From positions 1,302,001 to 1,366,000 of the forward strand of contig NZ_JBGEDP010000001.1 in assembly GCF_041206865.1 (NCBI RefSeq): 64,000 nt of DNA. The letters are read 5' to 3'. The stretch's first letter is position 1. Every line of letters begins with the position of its first letter. Below the pieces are notes generated by a model. The model searched no databases. It was not told the DNA's origin and saw only the letters and a list, made by a program, of their open reading frames with translations. A program made the translations under genes and the position numbers. Source of the stretch: Mycobacterium sp. HUMS_12744610. GTDB lineage: Bacteria > Actinomycetota > Actinomycetes > Mycobacteriales > Mycobacteriaceae. Positions 16,848 to 25,432 of this stretch are shown one piece after another.

Positions 16848-17945
16848 TTGGGCGCAGGACAGATCGCCTACCGGCACCGAATGGGTGGGCACTGCGGGTC
16901 GTCGGCGTTGCGTGATCTCACCGAGTGGGCCGAACTCGGCTGGGAATCTGAGCCGCCAACCGAGGGGCTGGTGTTCGCTCTCGGTGGTGTCGTGGGTTTC
17001 AGCTACATCCGCTGCGCCCGGTTGCGGCCGCAGATCTATCTGGTGGGGCGCGGAGGCGGGCTGGAAGAGGATTACCTGACCCGTATCGGCGCCGGGCTGC
17101 GGGTGGCCTCGACTGATGACGCCGACCTCGGTTGGGCGTGGGTGACCGGCGAGATCGACGCCGGCCGGCCGGTGATGGTGTGGGCCGACATCGCCGAGCT
17201 GCCCTATCTTCGGGTGCGGTTGAGCATGAGCCGCCACGATGTCGTGATCGTCGGCTACGACGACGATCATCAACTGGCCTATGTTGTCGACAACGACCGG
17301 GACACCATCCAAAGCGTTCCGTATGAGAACCTGCGGCGCGCCCGGTGCTCGACCGGGTTCCCGATGCCGACCCGTCACACCACCTATCTGATCGACTGGC
17401 CACGCCACGTTCCCGAACTGGCCGTGATCAGCGGGCCCGCGCTGGCAGCCAGCGCGGCGTCGATGCGCGGCGAGGCCGCCGGGCCGCCGCTTCTAAATTT
17501 CAACGACGCCGACCTGGCAGGGGCCGGGTTACCTGGTGTGCGGGTTTTCGCCGACGACGTGCGCTGCTGGCTTGACTATTTCGACGACGATGCGCTCGCC
17601 GAAGCACTGTTCGGGCTTGGCGCGTTCATCGAAAAGGCCGGTACCGGTGGCGGACTGTTCCGCCGCCTGCAAGCTCACGGCTGCCAGCACATCGCCGAGT
17701 TGCTGGACAACGACGCGGTCGCCATCGCGGCAGCAGCGGCCCGCGGAGCAGCCGACCTGTGGACCGCTGTCGCCGAGAAAGCCATGGACAACAGCCTTTC
17801 GGTGCGGGACCGCTGTGCTGCGGCGGCCCATCTAGCCGCCGGACTGCCCGAAGCCGAGCGGTGTCTTGCCGAGGCCTTGGACCACGCGGCGCGATCGCTG
17901 ACAGGCCATATCGCGGCCGAGGCGAGGACAAAAGGCGCTCAGTGA
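16848..17945 (+). CDS. BtrH N-terminal-domain / DUF4872-like protein
   Basis: Protein of 365 residues resembling the family of BtrH, the acyl transferase that moves an ACP-bound side chain in butirosin biosynthesis. The cysteine-peptidase-like fold is suggested by GGHCGSSALRDL (Cys16), SRHDVVIVGYDDD (His130) and AYVVDND (Asp148), a likely Cys-His-Asp set. A helical C-terminal half (about 190-365) fits DUF4872. The TTG start has GAAAGG in front and lies 22 bp after the expected stop of the dehydrogenase. The end overlaps the next gene by GTGA. An aminoacyl or acyl transfer or cleavage role is inferred from the family; the substrate is unknown. Confidence 0.75.
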   Translation: MGAGQIAYRHRMGGHCGSSALRDLTEWAELGWESEPPTEGLVFALGGVVGFSYIRCARLRPQIYLVGRGGGLEEDYLTRIGAGLRVASTDDADLGWAWVTGEIDAGRPVMVWADIAELPYLRVRLSMSRHDVVIVGYDDDHQLAYVVDNDRDTIQSVPYENLRRARCSTGFPMPTRHTTYLIDWPRHVPELAVISGPALAASAASMRGEAAGPPLLNFNDADLAGAGLPGVRVFADDVRCWLDYFDDDALAEALFGLGAFIEKAGTGGGLFRRLQAHGCQHIAELLDNDAVAIAAAAARGAADLWTAVAEKAMDNSLSVRDRCAAAAHLAAGLPEAERCLAEALDHAARSLTGHIAAEARTKGAQ

Positions 17946-18610
17946 CCGACACATCCACCGGGCAGCACCCGAGTTTTCTGGCAACGACGGAGTTCCTGGA
18001 CTGGCGCCACGACAATGTTCAGCGTTTCACCCGGGCGGCGATCGGCGACAGCCACGATCCGGTGACACGAGCCCAGCGCATCTTCGCCGCTGTCCGCGAC
18101 ACGATTTGGTACGACCCCTACAGTGTCGATGACGATCCCGGCCACTACCGCGCCAGCTACGTCGCCACCGCTACCCGCGCCTACTGCGTCCCCAAGGCAG
18201 TCCTGCTCACCGCGGCGGCCCGCGCCGCGGGTATACCCGCCCGCCTTGGGTTCGCCGACGTGCGCAACCACCTACAAACCGACACGCTGCGCGCCCGAAT
18301 GGGCGGCACCGACCTATTCGTCTACCACGGCTACAGCGAACTTTTCGTCAACAACCGCTGGGTCAAGGCGACACCGGCGTTCAACGCCGAACTGTGTGCC
18401 CGATTCGGTGTGCCCCCAATCGACTTTGACGGCGAACACGACGCACTGCTGCATGCCTTCGACAGCGAAGGCCACCAGCACATGGAATATCTTCATGACC
18501 GAGGCTGGTATCACGACCTGCCGTTCGCCGACATCGTCACCGAGCTCCGGCAACGCTACGGCCCGCTCATGCGTACAACCCCCGCCGAGCGCGACACCTT
18601 CACCCGATAA
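17942..18610 (+). CDS. Transglutaminase-like cysteine protease/amidase-fold protein
   Basis: Protein of 222 residues with a transglutaminase-core pattern. The nucleophile region is TRAYCVPKAVLLTAAARAAG (Cys82) with the usual helix after it. The His region VYHGYSELFVNNRWVKATPAFN carries His129; the third catalytic residue is less clear because the usual Asp-Pro is replaced. It starts at GTG overlapping the BtrH-like stop by 4 bp, implying coupled translation and a shared pathway. Such proteins cleave or form amide bonds. With the BtrH-like neighbour, an amide-linked lipid or peptide is a reasonable guess. Confidence 0.75.
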   Translation: MTDTSTGQHPSFLATTEFLDWRHDNVQRFTRAAIGDSHDPVTRAQRIFAAVRDTIWYDPYSVDDDPGHYRASYVATATRAYCVPKAVLLTAAARAAGIPARLGFADVRNHLQTDTLRARMGGTDLFVYHGYSELFVNNRWVKATPAFNAELCARFGVPPIDFDGEHDALLHAFDSEGHQHMEYLHDRGWYHDLPFADIVTELRQRYGPLMRTTPAERDTFTR

Positions 18611-18766
18611 GCGGCAGCCGCCTGGCAGCGGGAATGAAAGTCGCTCACGTCAGAACATGCCGAAATGGGCTGCGGAACAGCGTAATTGAGTAGCAGATCC
18701 GTGTATCGGTGGTGGCGGCTTCGACGTCGGCGATCCGGTTATCGGCGTGTTTGTCTCTGGATGACG

Positions 18767-19651
18767 CTAGGCCCTTGGCGCGTCGGCCGGCTGCCCGATC
18801 TGCTGGGCGCCGTCGGCGTCGAACAACTCGGCCGCCCAGCGGCCCAGGACGTCGGCGCTGTCCCAGTCGTCAGGGTGAAACCCGGGGCGAGTGTAAGAAC
18901 GGAAGCGTTGCACCGCCTCGGGGCTGAACATGGGGGACCGACGAAATGCCTTCAGGCTGGCCGTCATTCGTCTCGGATGATATGCAGCACGGTCAGCCGC
19001 CATAGACCGGAGCGTTTGGGCGATCAACTCGGTGAACAAAAGCAGCGAAGCGACGCGCATTCCCCAGACGCGGGTGCGTTCGGTGGCCCCGATCGTCCGC
19101 AAGACATCAAAAGCGACGGCCTTGTGCTCGGACTCCTCGAACGCATGCCACAGCAGGATCGGCCGGACCTCGGTGTCGCCGATCAGTTTCTGGGCTTCAT
19201 CACTGGTCAAGATGATCTCGGCCAGTGTCGCGGTGTAGTGCTCAAGCGCGGCGGTGACAGCCAGGCGCATGACCGGGGAGAAGCGCTGCTCCAACCGGGC
19301 AACCAATTTTTTGATGTGCCGATCGATCCGGTCAGTCGGATAACCCATCGCCTGCAGCCGCTCGTTGAGCAGCCGATGCTGGTGCCGGTGGGTGGCCTCC
19401 TGTGCGATGAATCCCTTGACCGCCTCCTGAAGGTCAGGGTCGCTGATCTGGTCACGGTACTGGCGCACTGACCGAATAAAAAAGTCTTCTCCCTCGGGAA
19501 ACGTTGCCGACAAGGTCGAAATAAAGTGGCTCATCACCAGCTCGCCGCCCACGAAATGCTGACGAGTGGTGCCCGAAGGCAATGCGAAACGGACCCGGCG
19601 GGCCTTCGGCAGCACCCGTGTTCTCGACGATATCGACGACTCGTTGCTCAT
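18767..19651 (-). CDS. Metal-dependent hydrolase-like protein (PF10118 type)
   Basis: Protein of 294 residues of the bacterial family annotated as predicted metal-dependent hydrolase. It is rich in His/Glu positioned like a ferritin-type helical metal site: EATHRHQHRLLNERL, ALEHYTATLAEIIL and FEESEHKAVAFDV. Function is not established; several members occur near lipid genes. ATG 19651 with AAGGGG seven bases upstream is preferred over GTG 19654. A TetR gene is divergent across 72 bp that contain an inverted repeat, so joint control is likely. Confidence 0.75.
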   Translation of the reverse strand: MSNESSISSRTRVLPKARRVRFALPSGTTRQHFVGGELVMSHFISTLSATFPEGEDFFIRSVRQYRDQISDPDLQEAVKGFIAQEATHRHQHRLLNERLQAMGYPTDRIDRHIKKLVARLEQRFSPVMRLAVTAALEHYTATLAEIILTSDEAQKLIGDTEVRPILLWHAFEESEHKAVAFDVLRTIGATERTRVWGMRVASLLLFTELIAQTLRSMAADRAAYHPRRMTASLKAFRRSPMFSPEAVQRFRSYTRPGFHPDDWDSADVLGRWAAELFDADGAQQIGQPADAPRA

Positions 19652-19679
19652 CACGCTGCCCCTTGTTCGTAGTGGACGA

Positions 19680-19703
19680 ATCTGACTTTACACCTTGTCA
19701 GAT
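19680..19703. promoter_or_regulatory. Candidate TetR operator in divergent promoter
   Basis: ATCTGAC (19680-19686) and GTCAGAT (19697-19703) form an exact 7-bp inverted repeat with a 10-bp spacer, midway between the divergent starts at 19651 and 19724. Confidence 0.5.
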
Positions 19704-19723
19704 GTGGGTGCCAGACTATACGT

Positions 19724-20419
19724 GTGCGTTCGGTCCGGGTGTACAGCGGAGTGTCGGCCGAGCAGCGTCATCGCCGCCGCCGCGAGCGCTTGATCGATGC
19801 TGCCGTGGAGTTGATCGGCACCCGGGGCGTGACGGCGGCCACGGTGACGGCGGTGTGTGCGACCTCGGGGGTAACCTCGCGGTACTTCTATCAACACTTC
19901 ACCGATCGGGACGAGCTGTTGCGGGCGGTCTACCAGCAGCTCTACGCCACCTTCCAGGAGGTGATTGTCCAAGCGATCCCCGACGCGGGCGCAACCCCCG
20001 ACGTGTTGGCGCACGCTCCGATTCGCGCGCTGATCACGATGATCGAAAACGACCGGCGGCTGGGCCGGATTTTGTTTGTCGAATCGGCAACCGAGCCGCT
20101 GCTACGTGAGTTGCGCAGCCAACTCATGGCTGGATTCGCCGACCTCGTGCTGCGCGAGGCTAGAGTGCGCCTCGATATTCCCGACTCCGCAGTGAGCGTC
20201 GCCCATCTGGCGTCGACCCTGGGGGTGGGCGGGCTGTTCGAGGTGCTGCGCCGCTGGCTCGACGACGAACTCGACTTCAGCACCGACGAACTCGTCGCCC
20301 ACTGCGCAGGCTTCCTCGGAAGCCTCGGCGCCTACGTGCTGTCACTCAATACCAGTGAGACGACGCCGGCAGCCGCTCACCGTCGCGCCGGCGGCGCAGC
20401 GGCAGGCGACTCGCCGTAG
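19724..20419 (+). CDS. TetR family transcriptional regulator
   Basis: Repressor of 231 residues. The arginine-rich N-terminus (EQRHRRRRERLIDAAVELI) leads into the HTH VTAVCATSGVTSRYFYQHF (about residues 45-65). The C-terminal domain is of the type with long hydrophobic helices. It is divergent from the metal-dependent hydrolase gene, with a 7-7 bp inverted repeat between them. GTG 19724 lacks a Shine-Dalgarno sequence and follows an AT-rich TATACG, so the message may be leaderless. Confidence 0.85.
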   Translation: MRSVRVYSGVSAEQRHRRRRERLIDAAVELIGTRGVTAATVTAVCATSGVTSRYFYQHFTDRDELLRAVYQQLYATFQEVIVQAIPDAGATPDVLAHAPIRALITMIENDRRLGRILFVESATEPLLRELRSQLMAGFADLVLREARVRLDIPDSAVSVAHLASTLGVGGLFEVLRRWLDDELDFSTDELVAHCAGFLGSLGAYVLSLNTSETTPAAAHRRAGGAAAGDSP

Positions 20420-20440
20420 GGATGGCTTCAGCGGGCAGCG

Positions 20441-21331
20441 TCACGACGTTGCCGCAATGGTGCGGTCCAGAAAGTCCGCGACTGCCGCGGTGAAGGCGTC
20501 GTTGTCGTCGCCGGCGACCATGTGGGCCGTGCCCGAGACGTCCACTGTCTGGGCGTGCGGTACGACCTGCAGGAATTCATCGACCGATTGCGGCGATGTG
20601 ACGTCGGAGAGCACACCGCGCACCAGCAGCGTCGGCGCCTGTACGCGGCGGGCTCCGTCGACCAGCAGGTCGGTGATGGCGTTGAACTCCTCGGCGCCGG
20701 CCGCGGGATCGCCGCGCAGGACGTGGAAGTTGGAGGTCACGAAAGCCGGGTCCCATCGCCAGATCCACCGATTGTCCTCGCGTGGCCGTAACACTTTGCG
20801 GAGTCCGTTCAGACTGCGCGGCCGTGCGCGGTGTGGGTTGTATTCGGCGATGACGTCGGCCGCCTCGTCGAGGCTGCCGAATCCATCAGGGTGGGCGGCC
20901 ATGAACGACACGACACGGCGTGCTCTGTCGAACTCCATGCGCGGGGTGATGTCGACCAGGGTTACTGCGGCCCACAGGTCTGCGGCTGCGAGTCGGTGTG
21001 CCCCGAGGACGGTCATGCCGCCCAGAGACGCACCCACCACCGCTACGGGGCGGTCGCTTGACGCTTGCGCACGTACGGCCAGTAGATCCGACGCCAGCAC
21101 GTCGAGATCGTAGTGTCCGGTGGGATCCCAGGCGCTGTCTCCATGACCACGGGCGTCATAGGCGATGACGGTGTAGCCAGCTTCGTGTAACTCGTGCGCG
21201 GTGGCCGCCCAAGCCTGGCGGTTTTGACCTCCGCCGTGTAGCAGGAGGACGACAGCGGGGGAATCGTGATGCCGGTAGCAATCCGCGGCAAGCGTGACAC
21301 CGTCGCTGCCGTTGAAGTGCGTGAGCGTCAT
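20441..21331 (-). CDS. Alpha/beta hydrolase
   Basis: Alpha/beta-fold hydrolase of 296 residues. HGGGQ (residues 32-36) forms the oxyanion region. The nucleophile elbow is VVGASLGGMTV with Ser102. The acid and His follow in VRGVLSDVTSP and SGTAHMVAGDD. The lid region is short. The substrate could be an ester or lactone; nothing in the neighbourhood fixes it. It is convergent with the TetR gene, with a 21-bp gap. Confidence 0.88.
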   Translation of the reverse strand: MTLTHFNGSDGVTLAADCYRHHDSPAVVLLLHGGGQNRQAWAATAHELHEAGYTVIAYDARGHGDSAWDPTGHYDLDVLASDLLAVRAQASSDRPVAVVGASLGGMTVLGAHRLAAADLWAAVTLVDITPRMEFDRARRVVSFMAAHPDGFGSLDEAADVIAEYNPHRARPRSLNGLRKVLRPREDNRWIWRWDPAFVTSNFHVLRGDPAAGAEEFNAITDLLVDGARRVQAPTLLVRGVLSDVTSPQSVDEFLQVVPHAQTVDVSGTAHMVAGDDNDAFTAAVADFLDRTIAATS

Positions 21332-21389
21332 CGGCGCAGCCGTGCGAATCGGGCAGCTAGAGCCGCGAGGGGAACGGTGACTTTCGCGC

Positions 21390-21831
21390 TCACGCCGACC
21401 CGGTCGTTGGGCGCACCACGGTTACGATTCCTTGGGCGGCGCACACTGCGCTCCCGTCGTTGCTGATGTCGATTCTGGCGACCCCGCTACGCTTTCCCAG
21501 CGCGATGATCTCGGCCACGGCGACGCACACGCGGTGTGACACGGGCGCAAGCCGGTTCAGCTTGAAACCCCGTGGTCGCGACCCATGATCCGGCCGGGAT
21601 GACTGGATAGAACACCACACCCAGGCAGTGGTCGACCATCGCGGTCGGGCATCCGCCGAGCAGATTGCCGAACGCAGTCAACAGGTCAGCGCGGGCGTCC
21701 ATCTCCACCACCAGTCGCCCGGCGGTGAACTCGGTGTGGCGAAAACCCAGATAACCGGATAGCCCTTCCACGACCGCCGAAGCGTTCTGCAGTTGTTCGG
21801 CAATGGCCGGGTCGACCTGCGCAAACTGCAC
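21390..21831 (-). pseudogene. PaaI-type thioesterase (hotdog fold), frameshifted
   Basis: Two overlapping minus-strand frames make one hotdog thioesterase. The first, from ATG 21831, covers VEGLSGYLGFRHTEFTAGRL through MVDHCLGVVFYPV and SWVATTGF. The second continues FKLNRLAPVSHRVCVAVAEI to the end at 21390. One extra base near 21564-21573 breaks the frame. The repaired protein would be about 146 residues. Either the gene is recently inactivated or the assembly has an indel. Confidence 0.75.
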
Positions 21832-21884
21832 GGTCAGCGCTCTCGATCGGCGTCGGAGTCAATCGTCATGACTTAAGACACTAC

Positions 21885-22527
21885 TCACGGTTTGTTGCAT
21901 GTGTCGCCAGACTCGGCGGTGGAAAGCAACGACGGCAGCAGGAAACGGCGTAGGAAGGTGTTCAGGCCGTCGGGACTGCGCTGGCGGGGGCCGCGCACCG
22001 CGATCAGACTGAGGATGACGCGCAGAATCCACTCGGCGGCGTCGTCAACTGACATCCCCGACCCTAGTTGATCCCACCGCTCTTTGAAGACTGGTCGTAG
22101 GAATTCGGCGACGAGGTCGAATAGTGCCACCGACGTGCCTTCGGCCAACCCGACACCGGCTAAATCGTCGTCGCTGCCGAACAACACACCGATGATCGGC
22201 TCGCGTTGAGCCGCCCGTACCGTTACTTCGACGAAATCGACGATCGCCGAACCTAAATCGGCATGTTCAGCGATGCGCGGAGCAATGCTTCGCAGGTAGC
22301 GTTCGGTTGTCCGCAGGATGACACCGGACATGACGGACTCGCGATTGGAGAAGTAGCGGTACACCGTGGCGCGCGAGACCCCGGTACGCCCCGCGAGGTC
22401 CTCCATGGTGGTGCCCGATTGCCCCCTTATCCCGCAAGCAGTCTTCGGCGGCGTCGAGCAGCCGATCCGTGGCCACCGCGCGGGTGGCCGCAGACGCCTG
22501 ACCCCGACGCGATGGTGTCCTCGCCAC
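21885..22527 (-). pseudogene. TetR family regulator, frameshifted within the HTH region
   Basis: The first frame starts at GTG 22527 (GAGGG five bases upstream) and reads VARTPSRRGQASAATRAVAT, LLDAAEDCLRDKGAIG. The second takes over with TTMEDLAGRTGVSRATVYRY and continues as a normal TetR ligand domain to 21885. One surplus base in the C/G run near 22412-22427 separates them. The repaired protein is about 214 residues. The domain after the break is well preserved, so the shift is either very recent or an assembly error. Confidence 0.75.
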
Positions 22528-22704
22528 GATGCCCTCACCCTGACTCGAACCGACTAGCGACGTAACGAAAGCGAATTGGCGACCCTCCCGCTTTTCGGAT
22601 GCGACATTATCAGTCTTCTGTCGCATTGCCACAGACTCCGGCCACACCGACAAGGCCCGCGGCGATGCCGCAACGAGGCGCGTGCCCAATGCCGTCGCCT
22701 TGGG

Positions 22705-23373
22705 TCACGGTCGTCGGGCTGTTGATGACAATGCCAGATTGGCCAGTATCCGCCGGGTGGCTCGAGTGATGCGGTCGCGGGTCTGTGACGCCGAGGCCCG
22801 TCGGCCGATGAAAGCGGTCAAATTCGCCAGCCAGATGTCGGCGATGACCCCGGCGACACGTCGATCGAGAAGGCTGGGCGTGCCGCCGGCGAGGGTGCGC
22901 GCCAGGAGATCTTCGATGACCCCGGCGGCCTCGTTCACCACGTCAGCCGCGGTGCTGTCGGTGACCCGGAAAGCCTTGACCATGGCTTCGGTAAGCAGCG
23001 GATCGCGCTGCCAGCGGTCGTGCAGATAGGCGCTGAGCCGGTCGAGTCGCTGCGCGGGCGTAGCGGCGCCGGCCGTCCAGTGCCAGCCTGCCTCCACACG
23101 GTGAAATTGACGCGTCAGCGCGACGGCCAGCAGGTAATTCTTCGACGGAACGTAGCGATACAACGTGCCCACGGCCATGCCGGCATGTTTGGCAACTGCC
23201 CGCATTTGCACGGCGTCGTAGCCGCCCACCGACGCCAATCTCACCGCCTCATCCAGCAACGCTTCCCATCGCTCCCCGGCCAGGTGCGGTGCGGCGCTCA
23301 CGCCGCGCGCAGGCGACGCAGTGGCGCCAAATTTCTTCGTGGCGGGGTGAGCGCGCAAGTCGGGTGAGCTCAT
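22705..23373 (-). CDS. TetR family regulator, KstR-like
   Basis: Repressor of 222 residues. GGYDAVQMRAVAKHAGMAVG followed by TLYRYVPSKNYLLAVAL closely resembles the DNA-binding domain of KstR, the cholesterol-catabolism repressor of mycobacteria. It is likely a paralogue rather than KstR itself. Its ATG (23373) overlaps the stop of the upstream thioesterase gene by 4 bp (ATGA), so it is co-translated with it. A role in sensing a CoA-thioester or steroid is inferred from the resemblance. Confidence 0.88.
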   Translation of the reverse strand: MSSPDLRAHPATKKFGATASPARGVSAAPHLAGERWEALLDEAVRLASVGGYDAVQMRAVAKHAGMAVGTLYRYVPSKNYLLAVALTRQFHRVEAGWHWTAGAATPAQRLDRLSAYLHDRWQRDPLLTEAMVKAFRVTDSTAADVVNEAAGVIEDLLARTLAGGTPSLLDRRVAGVIADIWLANLTAFIGRRASASQTRDRITRATRRILANLALSSTARRP

Positions 23374-23921
23374 CGAGCCAGGCCGTTTCGGGACACCCCA
23401 TCGCGGCCGAATTGCTCCAGCAGGCCACCAAAACCGGACACGTCACCGTGAGCAGCGAAATGTGCGGCGTCGACCACCACGAACACCGCATCGGCGGTGA
23501 AGCGGATGATCCCATCGCCGCCGACGCCAGCGGCTCTGACGTGCAACGCGCGGCCCTGTCGCATCTCAATGTGGGCCGTGATCCGATGAGGCTGGTTCAG
23601 TGGAACCGGCAGCAAGTACTCGACGGTCAGGCGGCGAGTGACTGCCGGCGCTCCAATGAGCCACGGCGTAAAACCCAGCACGTCGTCGCACGCCGCAGCA
23701 ACAGCACCACCGTGGGCAAGCCCGGGAGCGCCGACGTGGCGGTCGGTGAACGTCACATCGGCGTATACCGAATCGCCACTGCGATGTGCCACCAAATGCA
23801 GGCCATGCGGATTCTGCGGCCCACAACCCAAACATGTCGAAGTGTGGTAGGGCAGCAATTGCGGGACCGACACCGGCAAGTCGCCGGGCGCGCTACCCTC
23901 GTCGACCAAGCGATCAGACAA
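23370..23921 (-). CDS. PaaI-family thioesterase
   Basis: Hotdog-fold acyl-CoA thioesterase of 183 residues. Signature elements are CLGCGPQNPHGLHL near the N-terminus and PGLAHGGAVAAACDDVLGF, whose HGG loop and following acidic residue form the active site in the family. It begins at TTG 23921, after AAGGCCG. It is the first gene of a two-gene unit with the KstR-like regulator and is divergent from another TetR gene. The acyl substrate is unknown. Confidence 0.85.
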   Translation of the reverse strand: MSDRLVDEGSAPGDLPVSVPQLLPYHTSTCLGCGPQNPHGLHLVAHRSGDSVYADVTFTDRHVGAPGLAHGGAVAAACDDVLGFTPWLIGAPAVTRRLTVEYLLPVPLNQPHRITAHIEMRQGRALHVRAAGVGGDGIIRFTADAVFVVVDAAHFAAHGDVSGFGGLLEQFGRDGVSRNGLAR

Positions 23922-23943
23922 ACTAACGGCCTTTCGCTACCAT

Positions 23944-23975
23944 CGGTTTCGCTACGATACTGCCGGTACTATAGC
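23944..23975. promoter_or_regulatory. Operator-like motif between thioesterase and tetR genes
   Basis: CGGTTTCGCTACGATACT (23944-23961) matches 16 of 18 bases of the motif at 1229-1246 between mmpL and tetR. The half TCGCTAC also occurs just upstream at about 23935-23941. The stretch lies 22-55 bp before the minus-strand start at 23921 and 54 bp before the plus-strand start at 24030, a typical site for control of both. Confidence 0.5.
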
Positions 23976-24029
23976 GGCTCCACATGGAACCGTCAGCCAG
24001 GAGCATGGTCAACCGCGAAGCGAGGAAGA

Positions 24030-24737
24030 ATGAGCAGCCTGCAGCCGCAAGCCCACAGCGCCGGCGTCGACGATGTCGACCCGCGGCGAATTCGATCCCG
24101 CAACCGGCTTCTCGACGCCGCAACAGCCTTGCTCACCAGCGGCGGCATCGAAGCCGTCACCGTCGACGCGGTGACCAAAGCCTCCAAAGTCGCCAGAACC
24201 ACCCTTTACCGCCACTTCAACAGCTCGTCACACCTGCTCGCGGCCACTTTCGAACGGCTACTTCCCCAAGTCGAATCACTGCCACCCGCCCCAGGCTTGC
24301 TGCGCGAACAAATTGAGCTGCTGAGCCGCCAGGCCGGCGTCTTCGCTGAGGCGCCGCTGCACGTCACCGTACTGGCCTGGCTCGCGCTTGGCCCCGCCGC
24401 GCCAGCTGATGAGCACGCCTCCACGGCCCTGCGCGCCCGCGTCATCGAGCAGTACCGCTGGCCCTTCGACGCCGTTCTGCAACACGCCACAGCACGAGCC
24501 GAACTCGACGACTTCGACCCACAACTGGCTTTGTGCCAACTCATCGGCCCGCTGGCATTCGCGCGAATAACCGGCCTGCGCGTCATCACCGCCGACGACT
24601 GCGCACGCATCGCCGACGACTTCCTAGCCGCTCACCGATCTGTCGACAGCCCAGCACGCATCAACACCACGAAGTGTGACGTGGCCATCCCGCTCGACCC
24701 CACAAGACGAACTGCGCTCAGAGAGACTTCGTTGTAG
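24030..24737 (+). CDS. TetR family transcriptional regulator
   Basis: Repressor of 235 residues. The HTH is VTVDAVTKASKVARTTLYRH (about residues 42-61). The frame is open far upstream to 23289, but that part is antisense to the thioesterase genes. ATG 24030 with GAGGAAGA just before it is the realistic start. It is divergent from the thioesterase/KstR-like pair and shares an operator-like motif with the tetR/mmpL pair at the left edge. Confidence 0.87.
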   Translation: MSSLQPQAHSAGVDDVDPRRIRSRNRLLDAATALLTSGGIEAVTVDAVTKASKVARTTLYRHFNSSSHLLAATFERLLPQVESLPPAPGLLREQIELLSRQAGVFAEAPLHVTVLAWLALGPAAPADEHASTALRARVIEQYRWPFDAVLQHATARAELDDFDPQLALCQLIGPLAFARITGLRVITADDCARIADDFLAAHRSVDSPARINTTKCDVAIPLDPTRRTALRETSL

Positions 24738-25016
24738 GGATTGACCTCAAATTGGGGCACCCGGCGTGCACCAGATCGTGGCCTTGGTCCTAACCGGTGC
24801 GTTCCGAAATCGTCGGGATCACGTTCCCAACCTCAATGCCTACCACCAGCTACCAGGCGCCGAACAATTTTCGTCACCTCCCCGAGGGCGCGGACGGCGT
24901 TCTCAGACGTCCTAGTGCCGCTTCGGACGGTCGGCCGCCGTCCGGGTGTGGCGGGTGTGAGTCTAGCCCCCGTCCGCCCCAGTCGCGCGGCGCGTTACGA
25001 CGACGGAGACCGCCGC

Positions 25017-25127
25017 TCACACCGGCGGGTAAGCCGGCGGGGGACAACCACCGCGCAGCATCCAGGCGAACCAGTCGACCGCGTACTCGATCTCGTCGGA
25101 GGCGTCGTAGTCGGGATCGGGATCCAC
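25017..25127 (-). CDS. Small ORF, 36-40 residues, hypothetical
   Basis: This short frame reads DPDPDYDASDEIEYAVDWFA, then WMLRGGCPPPAYPPV and a stop. The composition (acidic start, Trp/Phe middle, Pro-rich end) and third-position GC fit coding. GTG 25127 has AAAAGGGG eight bases upstream; GTG 25136 would add three residues. It is third in line behind the 25888 and 25414 genes on the same strand, about 70 bp apart. Function is unknown. Confidence 0.45.
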   Translation of the reverse strand: MDPDPDYDASDEIEYAVDWFAWMLRGGCPPPAYPPV

Positions 25128-25198
25128 TCGAAGCACCCCTTTTCGTGGAACCGGGCGGTGGTCAGCGGAGGCTGCCGGTGATCAGCGCGCCGCGGCGG

Positions 25199-25414
25199 CT
25201 ACTGCCATTTGATGTCGTCGCCCGGCGGCTGAGGTTCTTCGCGCGCAGGCGTGGGGCCGGCGTCGATCATGACCTCTTGCCAGTGGTGCGGGCTGTAAAG
25301 GCGAATGTCGTTGCCGCTGCTGATCATCAGGACACCGCCCGGCAAAACCTCGTAGTCGACGTCGGGGAACTCGGCGTCCTCGTCGCGGTCCTTGATCTGT
25401 ACCCACAGCTTCAT
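25199..25414 (-). CDS. Small hypothetical protein (71 aa)
   Basis: Encodes a 71-residue acidic protein, MKLWVQIKDRDEDAEFPDVD and so on, with a beta-rich middle (DYEVLPGGVLMISSGNDIRL) and a Pro-rich tail. No domain recognised. It begins 18 bp after the stop of the DUF5709-like gene and is therefore probably in the same operon, downstream of the DosR-like box at 25967. Confidence 0.65.
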   Translation of the reverse strand: MKLWVQIKDRDEDAEFPDVDYEVLPGGVLMISSGNDIRLYSPHHWQEVMIDAGPTPAREEPQPPGDDIKWQ

Positions 25415-25432
25415 CTCGGGAGCGTCCTTCGA

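Noticed and set aside
23289..24029. N-terminal extension of the TetR gene at 24030
   Set aside because: The extension is antisense to the thioesterase and KstR-like genes and lacks domain content; ATG 24030 has a ribosome site.
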